A program made the position numbers and the translations under genes. From positions 199,822 through 263,821 of the forward strand of contig SIJG01000096.1 in the NCBI GenBank assembly GCA_023374025.1: 64,000 nucleotides of DNA, in the 5' to 3' direction. Shown here in pieces: positions 1 through 10,035 of the stretch. The notes beneath the pieces are model-generated. The model searched no databases. It was not told where the DNA came from and saw nothing but the letters and a program-made list of their open reading frames with translations. The DNA comes from Heterodera schachtii. Lineage: Eukaryota; Nematoda; Chromadorea; Rhabditida; Heteroderidae. The stretch's first letter is position 1. Each line of letters begins with the position of its first letter.

Positions 1-487
1 TTTTGAAATAAGATAAAAGATATTTCAAAAATTAATAAATATTTGTAAAACTTGAAAATGATTCCGATTAATTTTAATTGGCAGCCGTGCGTTTATCTTA
101 ATATTAATATCAGTGTTGACAGACTGTTTACCTTTTTTTTAATTATTTCGTAAAAATTCAAAAATTGATCATTTTCTAAAAAACATAGACCCCAAAATAC
201 CATTAAATAAACAAGAAATTCGTATTATACCTATTTTTTCGGTAAAATATGGCATAATTTTATTGAAAAATAACAAAATTTTATTCTTCTTGTTATTGTT
301 CGATATCCCCTCTAATAGCCTGCAAAAATTCAAGTAAAATTATCAAATTTAATATAATTTATGGTTGCTGGTGGCGGATTTTACGAGATTACTCATCACA
401 GATTTTCATACGGAACCTTTTCCAATGTAAAAAATTTCAAACGCTTAATTTAAAAACTTAGATTTATTATAATAAAAGTATGATCAC

Positions 488-2616
488 TAGGGCTGCGATT
501 TATATGTAAGAAAAATCGCAAAATATGTAAATAAATATGTATTAAAATATGCCGAAATGTATAAAAATATGTACATATGTAATATGTAGAAAAATCCGAA
601 AATATGTAAAAATATGTAAATAAAAGTCCCAACTTTTGTTAGCAAACACTAAAAAGAAAGTGTTTTTCCTATAATTAGAGCATGGAGAAGCCAGGAAAAA
701 AACATGTATTTACATAAAAAAATGATCCCTATTGATTACAATGTATAACATTTTCACTATTTTTTAATGTGAATAAATTTTCGAGGAAAAAAAAAGCTTT
801 TCCCCGCTAATTTCTGGGAGCCCTCTGCTTAATCCTCATTTGTGATCCCATTAAGAAATGACAAAATAAATAAATGGGTAAGAAATATGGCTGTTAAATG
901 TTCAGATAAATAATTTTATTGAAGAACTGTACCTTTTTCTTGAAACTGGTTTTGAAAGTGATCAATTTACAATACTAAAAGAGGCATTGAATAAATTGTG
1001 GTCGGCATGGACTGTCACACTGAACAGAATTGCACAAATGGACAATTTGGCACAACGATTTTGTACACTTCATAAATTCACAATTATGATCATCAATTTT
1101 TTTTGGATGAAAGCCACAGAACAGCAAAGAGAAGAATTGTGGCAAATGTTGCGAAAAAAACGGTGGTCAGAAATGGTAAAGATTCGGATATGAAAGGGCT
1201 TTTTGGGCTTAATTACTGTACATTAATTATTTAATATTTTTAAATTAATGAGTGATCATAAGAGACGGTATTAGAGTGCGGGAAGAGCTCCGTCCTTTTG
1301 AGAATGTGTTTAGAAGATATTTCCAAAATTAACATTTTTTGCCAAGTTTCATTTAAATTGATTTATAATTAATTTTTCATTGTAAATAACTGAACCTGGG
1401 AAATGTATTTTAGGAAAAATTAGATTTTAAATTTACTTTTTTAATGATAAAAGCGATTAGCAAATTTAACTTTATTATTTTTTTATAATAAAAAATTAGA
1501 AAGATTAAATTCAAAAAACCTTACTGAAATTAAAATTTCTTCAGACAATCATATCTGAATTTTTACCAACAAAAACAACAGAGCCCATATTTACAAACAA
1601 TGACCAATATTCCATAGAAAAATGTGCCGGACTGATCGCAATGGTCAGAAAGGAGCCCAATAATGAGCTGATCCATAGCCTTACACTTTATCGCTTGATC
1701 AGACGGCTTAATCCGTTCAAAGGCATTTTTTCTGGCGCTGCACAACAAATTGAATTAGCAAAGGATCGTCTATTGGCCACACTTGGCTCTGTAAAGGAAT
1801 TTGAACTGCTTGAAAAGGCGCTCCCGGAACAATTGCACATCGGTCAGTCACATTGGCACTGTATTTTAAATATTGTAAATATGAAGATTGACTGACTGAC
1901 AATGGTGTAAAAATTTTTTTTATATAAAGATTTTTTACCGATAACTTCTTTGTTAAACTTAAACTAACAAAAACTTTCAAAGATATTTTTATTTAATTTT
2001 ATTTTGTTTTTTGTGAATTATTTTTTTCTATAATTCAATAAAGAAAATTAAAATTTTTCCATGCAAAAAAAACAATTTTTATTTAAACTTTTTCAAATTT
2101 TAGCACCATTTTTATTAATTTTTGTCTTTTTTATTATTATTTTTATTTTTGCAAAAAAAAAGTCATAAACAATAATTTAAATTATATTATATAATTGAAT
2201 TTTAAATATTTAAATCCACAGAAGCGCTTTGCCCCAGTCATCGTGAGTCACTGTACGCGCGTGTGTTGTTGAACCGTAGTGGGACTGAAATGGCACAGAA
2301 AGCTGAGCATCGTTTTGCCATATCACTGCTTCTTGGCTATTTCAAATTGCGTTTGGCCGTTAAACTGAATGTTGGCACCACCCAAGCGACCGATACACGA
2401 ATGGCACTTGGCGTTATGCGCAGTCAGGTGCAAGACTTACTTTTTTGTATAAAAACTCCACATGGTTATAAAACTGAAAATTTCACTTAAAAATTTATAT
2501 GATTTTTTTTTTGTTTTAGAAAAAATGCAGAGTTAAAAAAGCTTTTACCTAATTAAAACTTTATAAAATTCCACGGTTTTTTTTGGTGTGGGCTACAGAC
2601 CCAAATCGCACCCCTA
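488..2616 (+). mobile_element. hAT-like Pack element carrying captured host exons
   Basis: The left end reads TAGGGCTGCGATTT and the right end AAATCGCACCCCTA, giving 14-bp inverted repeats with one mismatch. Both sides are flanked by ATGATCAC (480-487 and 2617-2624), an exact 8-bp target duplication as expected for the hAT superfamily. The right arm has a single uninterrupted ATGATCAC at the equivalent site. Positions 488-728 are A/T-rich with ATATGTAAA repeats and end in TGATCCCTA, which resembles a second terminus. Positions ~729-2603 are a near-identical copy of about 29480-27670, covering three exons of the large gene. No transposase is encoded, so the element must rely on an enzyme supplied in trans. 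Confidence 0.88.
906..2427 (+). pseudogene. Captured copy of exons 8-10 of the 26-35 kb gene
   Basis: Three exon copies lie at 906-1175, 1545-1842 and 2222-2427, with their introns and splice sites, in sense orientation relative to the element's left end. They match exons 8-10 of the minus-strand gene (29372-29103, 28732-28435, 28056-27851). All three frames remain open with only scattered changes: an N-P pair became L-K in the first, an E became G in the second and an S became A in the third. That points to recent capture or continued constraint. No start codon, promoter or signal-peptide exon came with the fragment, so it is probably not an independent gene. It could be transcribed from flanking promoters. 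Confidence 0.85.
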
Positions 2617-2840
2617 ATGATCACAGTTGAATAGGGTAAAAAATTAAAATAATTATTGTGCGATAGCATTTAAATGCGAAATTTAAAAATATTTTTGGGA
2701 AATAATCCCTTTGAAAGAGTCATTCTAATTTATAATATTTTATTTCAAAACAATTCCGGTACAACAACAATATGAATTATCAATTCATTTGGACTAATTA
2801 GAATGAAACAATGCTTTTGACACATTATTCATCGGATGAT

Positions 2841-4401
2841 CTATCGATTTGACATCAGCACAAGGAGTCGTGCAAGCAAATTGGGCGAGATTCGATGCTC
2901 AGGAAATGTTTGAAAGCACAACTAAAATTTAATTAATTAAGAGATAATACCGTTATTAATTTAAATATTAATTATAATTAAAGAAATTAATTGAATAATT
3001 AATTCTAATTACTTTGGTCAGATCAAACAATTTTTTCTGAGGCGCATTATTCTCTTCATCACCAGCAAATCTTGAATAATTGAAATGCATTTTGTGGTTA
3101 TTCTGCACAAATTCACTGACAATGATTCTCAATTTTCTGATATAATCCTAAATAATAATTACAAATTAATTAGCCCGTTTGAACATTTTAATTGGCCACC
3201 TGTTCCATGCCAATCCGTTCCTCCACCAGTGCCATTTCCCCAGTTTCGTCTCGCCCACTCTCCGGCATCCAAATCCACCGACTATTCGGCTTCAACGGAA
3301 TGATGCCAAAGTCTCCCGTCACAAAATCGTCCGTTTTGTACATGGCATTGAACTGCTTCAACTCGGAGAAGCCCATCTTGGCCATGAATTCCATGTCCAA
3401 ACGGCGCTTTGGCTCCCAATTGTCCATGGGGTGTTTGTTGTTGAACAACATTCGGTAGAGCAGCAAACCGACGAACCACACCAAGTCTTTCCCCAAAGTT
3501 GTGCTTCGGTTATCCTGAATTATTTAATAAATATTTATTTAATTGGGTAATTAAATGGGTAGTTAAGCAATTAATGACAAACTTTGATTTGCTCTGGACT
3601 CATAAACAACACATCTTTCAGCCAAATCATCTGCTTTTTCGATCTCTGTTCTTGTGGAAGTGTCCTTTCCCGTGGGTCTTTGACCTTTTCCACCGTTTCG
3701 TTAAGTTCCATTTTCAAATTTCCCGCCAATTCTTCGGCGCCAAATTCAAATTCATTTTGACTAATCACCGAAAAATGGTCAAATGTTAAAATGCCATCAA
3801 AAATCGGCTGATCAGAGTTTTGCTTGGACAAAACAGCAAAAATCAAATTCAGTGCAATTTTTCCGATTGTTTTCGTTGGCACTTTGTGGTAAAAGCCGTG
3901 ACAAGCCACAACAGCGGACAAATATTCGTTGAGAGAACATTTGAAATTTGGCGAAATGTTTGAATTTGTGGCGCTTTGTCCATCCATTTCATTTTCCAAT
4001 TTTATTTCAATTTTGGGTCTAATAATTTTATTTTCTATTGCTTCTATCGGCTTTTCAATTGCTAGAATTTGTTTATTAATAAATATATTTATTTTAATTT
4101 AATTTACCAATTTCCATTGGTGAATGTGCTGAGACATGACGCCGATTCATCACATTTTTGATCATATTGGAATGGCTTTTTTGTTCTTCCGATTTCATTT
4201 GAACCGAAAACTTTGGCGATTTTCCAGAAAATGTTGGACCTTTTTAAAAATGATTTTTTAATTTTAGCAATAAAACCACAATGCCAAACCTTGGTTTAAA
4301 GCCAAAGTCATTGGATTTGGCGCAGCACAAAAAAGCGAAATGTTGGCAAAAAGCCAAAAAAATCCGAGAAATAAAATTGATGAAGCGAAGAATAATACCA
4401 T
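2841..4401 (-). CDS. Family S secreted protein, copy S1 (intact)
   Basis: Six exons: 4401-4290, 4239-4108, 4061-3583, 3514-3200, 3147-3013, 2921-2841. All junctions are GT-AG with consistent phases and sum to 418 codons. Exon 1 encodes a signal peptide, MVLFFASSILFLGFFWLF, followed by a likely cleavage near FCAAPNP. Exon 3 carries a conserved core around HGFYHKVP, FAVLS and WLKDVLFMSPEQIK. Exon 4 contains WFVGLLLYRMLFNNKHP and RWIWMPESGRDETGE. Exon 5 is charged, and exon 6 ends in a short variable tail. I recognise no known domain; it is few-cysteine and without a further membrane segment, so secretion is inferred. It lies head-to-head with the Gly-rich gene at 7300. Confidence 0.78.
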
Positions 4402-5836
4402 TTTATTTTCGAGAAATGAATAATATTTTATTATTATGCTAAAAGATACAGACGAATATATTAATAAAAATGTACAAATATTTGTTTACGGAAATAATTG
4501 TTGTGAAAATTAATCAATTATATTAGAAATTTAATTATTATTTATTATTATTTACGAGAATTTATTTTTATTATTATGAAGCTAAGATTTATAGGTAAAA
4601 AAAGTAAGAAAAGTGGAAAACATTTAATAAATATTATGAAATAGGTAAATAAACCCAAATGATATTAAAATTAAAATTCTTATTAACGATTTTATTCTTA
4701 TAAACGAATAAGAATTAAAAAAAATAATTTATTGAAGAAAAATTAAATGACGAGGGATACAAATTGAAAAATTTTCCATTTGGGGGGGGGGGGGTATTTT
4801 TAAATTGTTAGGTCCACTCACTTGGTGTTTTTTTGTTTGTTTTTTTAAACTGAAAAAGTCAAATTAGGTAATTATAAAGTTCGACAAAGCTCCAAACCAA
4901 ATGAAAACTAATAAATATAAAATTAATAAACATTTTTTAAAATGTGAATGGTAAAATAATGAATTCTCCGCTTTAAATAGCCGATCAATTGAATATGAAT
5001 GATGCAAAAGGTTATGCTAATGCAAATTTAATTTGCCATTTTCAAATGATTTCCGTCATTTTTCTACGACAAATAAAATTCAAAAATTATATTAAAAAAA
5101 TCACAAGATAATTTGCTGAATAAGGATGATTCTCATATCGGAGGATGAATGAATTGCTGCAGGGAAGAACACAAAATATGAATAAATCATAATGATGATG
5201 ATGATATTTTAAGAACATTTTTATGAATTGAGCAACAAACAAAAATTAAATGTTTGGATTTTGAAATCCATTCACTCGAGAATATTGCTGAGAACACTAA
5301 AATATTCATTCAAATTATGGCTAAGCCCCGAGCCCCCCGGCCCACCGACACTTAGTCGGGGAATCTGAGACCCCGATCATTGTAAAGATTTAAAAATTAA
5401 TTCAACCAGGAAGTGGGTAAAGATTGAAAATTTTGAAATTTTGAATAAATTTATTAATAAAATGCAGATCATTTTTGGGCAAAAATCTGTTAATAAAGTG
5501 CACAATTTTCAAAAAAATTTTTCTTATCGGCGCCTAACGGCACCGCCGCCCATCCCTTCTGTTCCCCAAAAGTTTTTTGAAGCGCACCGCAAAAAAACCA
5601 GTTATGAAATTCAAAAAAAGGTCGTCAAATTCGATGCTGAGACGCGTTCGCAAAAATTTCGGCTGAACCTCTCCTTCCCGTTTCCATGTATGTTTAAAGC
5701 AGGGATGTGATTGAAAAATTTGCAAAATAAGAAAGTCTAGGCCAAAAAATAAAATTTTAGGATTAAAAAAACATTTTGCGAAATTTCTTCAAAACAGTTT
5801 ATTTTTATAATTTATTCGATCAAAAATGTATATACC

Positions 5837-5955
5837 AGCAGGGACGTTGATTATTTTGTGTCTCGCGTTTCGCATTTTCGTTGTTTTTAGTGCGTTTCGT
5901 GTTCGCATTTCGCATTTAGTATTTTATTTTTTTCGGTCCGCAAAAACCCTGGAAT
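5837..5955. mobile_element. hAT-like MITE, left-arm copy
   Basis: Starts CAGGGACGTTGATTA and ends GCAAAAACCCTG. It is the mirror copy of the better preserved element at 15148-15270. Inside are repeats of the CGCATTTCG kind. The target duplication is eroded here (GTATATAC against GAATATAT). Confidence 0.6.
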
Positions 5956-6435
5956 ATATAAGTCTATCCACAAAATTATCCGAAATATGATTTAAATCTG
6001 ATTGCAGAAATGTATTTTTATATCAAAATGGGTATTTTTTTTATTTTATTTTTAACCCAAATTTAAATATTTCAATGCAAATGGAATCCGTCACTGTCGA
6101 CAGCCGGGGTGAGGCGCGGACAGAAAAATCCCGCGGTCGCGGATCGCGCATCGCGGATTCAATTTGCCGCGGCCGCGAATTGCGGATCGCGCATAAAAAT
6201 TGCCGCGAATCATGGTTCGCGCATTGCGGATCGCGCTTTTAAAAAGGTGCATATGTACGAGATTTGCGACGGGACTGGAGGGAGGGTGGGGGGGGGGGGG
6301 CAGTGTCCAAATTTGCGAAGAAGTTTCAGTCATGCAAATCCTATCATTTTTTTTTTTTGCTTTTCAAACCGCTTTTTTCGGCGCGCTCTTTCTGAAAAAC
6401 TTTTGGGGAACTCATGGGGGGGGGGGGGGTGGTCC

Positions 6436-6457
6436 GGCGGTGCCGATAGGCGCCGCC
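6436..6457. repeat. GGCGGYGCC hairpin repeat (representative of a dispersed family)
   Basis: GGCGGTGCC GATA GGCGCCGCC forms a 9-bp stem with one G-T pair and a four-base loop. Further copies lie at 5529-5552, 10561-10584, 46190-46211, 51536-51557 and 57262-57283, and related ones near 9497 and 11075. Each is followed or preceded by AAAAACTTTTTGGGGAA-like and GCGCGC-like sequence, so a longer element surrounds the hairpin. Confidence 0.75.
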
Positions 6458-7220
6458 GGGAAAAATTTTTAAAATTTGAGTATGATTTGGTTAAAGTTTT
6501 GTAAAAATGACCTATTTTGTGATTTAGAGCCAATTTTTTTTAAAGAAGAATTAAAGGTTTTGTCAGCTCCTGACTGACGGAGAAAAATTGGAATTTTGAA
6601 ACGAATTTTTGTAATTAAAGCGAATTTAAATTTAATTAATAGTTTGGAAAAGGCTTCAGGGAATTAAATTTGACTTATCCGATAAAAATTTATAAAAAGA
6701 ATGAATTTATTAATTGGATTTTTTTCGAACGCATCTTATGTGTTAAATATCATTTGCATATTTTTAGAAATATTATTTAATAATTTATATAATGAAGCAC
6801 ATTAATTATCGGTTACATGAGACGAATTCCTTCAAAAAAAAAAATTCACATTTTTGGAATATTTTATGGATATTTAATTGCATCTTCAAGTTGATTGAAT
6901 TGATGCACTTTTAACTAATTATCTAATTATAGTTTGTAGCATTTACTTTCACCTATTTTTTAATAATATTTTCTTCATCAACTTTTACCAGTTTTGTTCA
7001 AATAAATTCTCGAAAATTAATGAGTCGTGACTTTATTTTGCCAAGCAACAAATAAATAGGAACTAATTAGCAATTAATAGTCAATGATTTCAGACACTAA
7101 TTAATTACTTTTCATCAATCAACTTCCATCGATGAATGATGATTCTGTTTGGCGTTTGTTTTCAATAAATTTTCGTGAAAATAAAAGGAAAATGGAACCA
7201 AAAACAAAATTAATTGGACT

Positions 7221-7228
7221 ATTTAAGC
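7221..7228 (+). promoter_or_regulatory. TATA-like box upstream of the Gly-rich gene
   Basis: TATTTAAG, about 75 bp before the start codon, conserved in the mirrored gene. Inferred from position and conservation only. Confidence 0.35.
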
Positions 7229-7299
7229 GCAAAAGTGCGCAGCAAAAGTCATCATTTAATTTAATTATACCCAATTAATAAAAATAATCCCCTTTAAAA

Positions 7300-7698
7300 A
7301 TGAAATTTTCAATAATTTTATTGCTTTCCTTGGCGTTTTGTGCGTTAATCATCGATGCATGTGAGTAAAAAATTAATTTAATAAATTTATTTTTAATATT
7401 TTAAATAGATCCATCGGGAAATGGTAAAGATGTTGAAGCGGAGAACGAAAAAAGGGAAGTGAAGGAAGAGAAGATGGAAAAAAGAGAAGCGGAAGTGGAG
7501 GAAGGGAAGAAGGAAAAGAAAGCAGCAGAAGAGGAGGTAGGGAAGAAGGAAAAGAGAGGAAGTGGAAGTGGAACATGGGGCAACGGAGGAAGAGGAAACG
7601 GAGGAGGAAACGGAGGAGGAGGACATGGAGGAGGACACGGAGGAGGAGGACACGGAGGAGGAAATGACAGCAGCGGAGGCAGCGGAGGTGATGATTAG
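7300..7698 (+). CDS. Small secreted Lys/Glu-rich then Gly-rich protein
   Basis: Two exons, 7300-7360 and 7409-7698, joined by a 48-bp GT-AG intron, give 116 residues. Residues 1-20 are a clear signal peptide, MKFSIILLLSLAFCALIIDA. The mature part has a charged Lys/Glu segment (about 25-65) and then a Gly-rich tail with GNGGRGNGGG and GGGHGGGH repeats ending in Asp-Asp. A possible TATA-like TATTTAAG lies about 75 bp upstream and is kept in the mirror copy. Gly-rich secreted repeat proteins occur among nematode effectors, cuticle-associated proteins and antimicrobial peptides; the sequence does not decide between them. The opposite strand is also open, but only because of the triplet-like GGA repeats. 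Confidence 0.75.
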
Positions 7699-8177
7699 AA
7701 GCCATAGCTAAAAAGAAGAAGCATACTATGGAAATAAGAAAAAGAACGAGCACAAAATGCTTTTAGTCGCTTTTTTTTTGGTGCATTTAAAATGTTAAAG
7801 TTTAAAATTAGAAATAAAATTTCTATTTATTTTTACGCATTTGTTTCTTCATTTTCGAATTTTATGTAAAGTCAGGAAAATATCTGTTCATTTAAAAAAA
7901 AATCTTAGACCAAAAAAAAACGAATTATTCCGTCATTCTTATTTGTTAGCTAAAGTTTGGGAAAAGGAAGAAGATTAAAATTGGAGTTGCAACAAGAAAT
8001 AATTCTAAAAGCAAAATGAAAGTTTTAAAACTAGAAAATCTTCGAAATGGTAATCTGTCCAAAATCAGCGATCATTTCGCTTCTTTTGCTGATGAGTGAT
8101 CATTCCGTCTTTCTCTTATCACGAGGACCCGGCAGGGTTTGCTGCTAATTCAAAATCCAATTATCAGCCATTTATTA

Positions 8178-8803
8178 ATTCGAGACCGACTTTTGAGGCA
8201 TGTGCCTTTTTTCTGCGCATTAGTTCCGATATATTAAGCATAAATAACACACTTTCCACTTGGTTTGAGGCTTCTACGTTGACTTTTATTATGCCTTTTT
8301 TTGCCTTTTCGGGGTTTTCGTGCCTTAAATGCCTTTTTTGACATTTTGCCGTTTTGGTGCCTTTTTTGGCGTTTTTTTCCGAAAAAAGCCATCAAAAATG
8401 CAATAAATCGGGAAAATGCACCCCTAAGAAATGACCGAAAATTTTCAGAAAATGCACACCTATGAATTGAAAAATTTTTCCAAAATAGACCCCCTAAGAA
8501 ATGAAAAATTTCTCAAAAATTCATCTCCAAAATTTGATATTTTTTTCTTGATAGAAAATTTTCTTTTTAAAAATTTCATAATTCCAAAATAAAATATTTA
8601 ATTATCATTTAAATGACCAAAATTAATTTTTTGGTGAACTTTTACGTGTTTTTGCTCCCTAAAAGTCCTTAATAAAAAAATTTTAAATGCCTTTTTTCAT
8701 GCCTTTTTCGGGATTTTCGTGCCTTTTTATGCTTTTTTTCAATTTTTTGGTGCCTATTATAGTGCCTTTTTCGCGGTTTTTGGTGCCTTTTTAGTCGGTC
8801 TCT
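8178..8803. mobile_element. Non-autonomous element with GCCTTTTT subterminal repeats
   Basis: Flanked by ATTTATTA (8170-8177 and 8804-8811), an 8-bp duplication. The ends share GAGACCGACT in inverted orientation. Subterminal zones contain many GCCTTTTT copies (8200-8360 and 8690-8800), a structure typical of transposase-binding regions in hAT-like elements. It contains no coding capacity and interrupts a decayed fragment of family S. Confidence 0.6.
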
Positions 8804-8980
8804 ATTTATTAGCCATCAATTGATCTTTTTGGAATGGCTTTTTTGTTCCTCCGACCGATTTGATTTGAAAATGAAATTTGGGCGATTGGCCAAAAAATTT
8901 AAATGAGAATTATAATTTATAAAAAATACTTTTCATAACCTTTGCCTAACTTAAAATTGATCATTGGATTTGATAATATT
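8804..8980 (-). pseudogene. Decayed fragment of family S exons 1-2
   Basis: Positions about 8830-8970 resemble the exon 2/exon 1 region of family S, for example AATGGCTTTTTTGTTCCTCC and GGCGATTGGCCAAAAAAT as at 44210-44340. The copy is too diverged to encode anything. It sits just beyond the inner end of the left arm. Confidence 0.6.
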
Positions 8981-9237
8981 GGTCAAAATGCATATAAAAC
9001 GGAAAAGAAAAAGAAAATTTTACATTACTAAATTATTAATTTTAAAAATATTTTTTTTTATAAAAAGAGAATGCTTTATTTTCAATAATTTGAATGTGTG
9101 GAAATGCTAAAATTATAGCTGCTTAAAATCCCATTTTATCTGGTAATTAAGAGGTAGAATAAATTGGATGCTGTAAAGTATCTTTATGGAAACCTAACAA
9201 AAAAAAATTCGGGAGGGAGTCACAAAAGGGATAAGTA

Positions 9238-9657
9238 CAGGGCTCCCATTCGTACTTGGATGCCAAGTACGTACTTGGATTTGGGCTTACATGCTTGGAT
9301 AATTTTAAGTGTACTTATTTCCAAGATTGTACTTGGAAATCGGCATTTTTGCGTATGAATGTAAACTATTAGATTTTATGAAAATTTTTTTCAACTTTTT
9401 GACATCTGTCAATCATTAATTTTTGTCAAATTTGACATAAAAATAGATAGTTTTCGGTGAAAATATGCTTAAAATGGTCAAAATTTTCACTCCCGGCGGC
9501 GCCAGTGACACCCCCCCCTCCCCAAAAACATATTTTTTCTTAACAAATTGAACCAAAACCGCATATCGTAAATTGCTTAGCGGAAATAAAAAAAATTGGA
9601 AAAAATTCATTCCGGTGAAAACTACAAAGCGAGTTTTTCCCATGGGAGCCCTGCTGG
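9238..9657. mobile_element. hAT-like MITE, 420 bp
   Basis: Begins CAGGGCTCCCAT and ends ATGGGAGCCCTG plus three extra bases CTG. It is flanked by GATAAGTA at 9230-9237 and 9658-9665, an exact 8-bp duplication. The left half carries short repeats of the GTACTTGGA kind. No coding sequence. Confidence 0.75.
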
Positions 9658-9669
9658 ATAAGTACCTTT

Positions 9670-10027
9670 GCTGTAGCCGCGGGATTCAAATTTTTCTTAT
9701 TTTTTCCGAATTTAAATTGTCATACTTTTTCCCAATCAATTCACTATATTAATCTCTCTGCTGTCCATTCATTCAATCCCATGCCATTCAATCATTGTCT
9801 TCTTTTATCTCAAATATTATCATGCCATTTCAATCCCATTCGCCTCTTTTTTCCAAAAGCACTATCATTCCTCCAACAAAATCCCCTTTTGCCGTCATTA
9901 CTCTCTCTCTTTGGAGGAAGGCAAATCAACATTTTTTAAAATTAGTTTTTGCGGAGAATTGTCATTACTTTTGTACCCAAAATCTCAATATCAATTTGAG
10001 TCATTCTGTTCATTTGTAAGTGCCACC
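9670..10027. other. Pyrimidine-rich intergenic sequence
   Basis: Plus strand rich in CATTCAATCC-like motifs and CTCTCTCTCT. I see no splice-consistent coding exon and no repeat matching elsewhere in the window. Confidence 0.4.
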
Positions 10028-10035
10028 GTTTTATG

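Larger units (their letters stand above)
4402..7299. other. Intergenic region between divergent secreted-protein genes (left arm)
   Basis: About 2.9 kb with no convincing gene. It holds a G run (4784-4793), CCCCGA-type repeats (5320-5385), a hairpin repeat (5529-5552), a hAT-like MITE (about 5837-5955), a CG-rich block of GCGGATCGCGC repeats (6110-6240), a second hairpin repeat (6360-6465), and then A/T-rich sequence shared with the right arm. Confidence 0.6.
1..8075. repeat. Left arm of a large inverted duplication
   Basis: This stretch is the reverse complement of about 13570-18560. Matching landmarks include 1-310 with 18560-18240, 2625-3060 with 18230-17800, the S1 gene with S2, 5100-5290 with 15735-15620, 6600-6830 with 14960-14740, and 7200-8070 with 14410-13575. 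The left arm is longer because it holds later insertions: about 150 bp near 310-465, the 2.1-kb element at 488-2616, and repeat-rich blocks at 5300-5830 and 6100-6560. The outer edge lies beyond the window start. Confidence 0.9.

Noticed and set aside
3192..3458. Open frame antisense to family S exon 4 (also at 43205, 48544, 53906, 59672)
   Set aside because: It mirrors a conserved coding exon with intact splice sites on the other strand; its persistence follows from exon 4 conservation.
7373..7753. Leu/Ser-rich frames opposite the Gly-rich genes
   Set aside because: These are products of reading GGA/GAG-type repeats on the complementary strand; the real gene has a signal peptide and intron.
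9780..9830. ATGCCA motifs, like the gland-cell promoter box described for Globodera
   Set aside because: A six-base motif is expected by chance, and these are not near a secreted-protein start.
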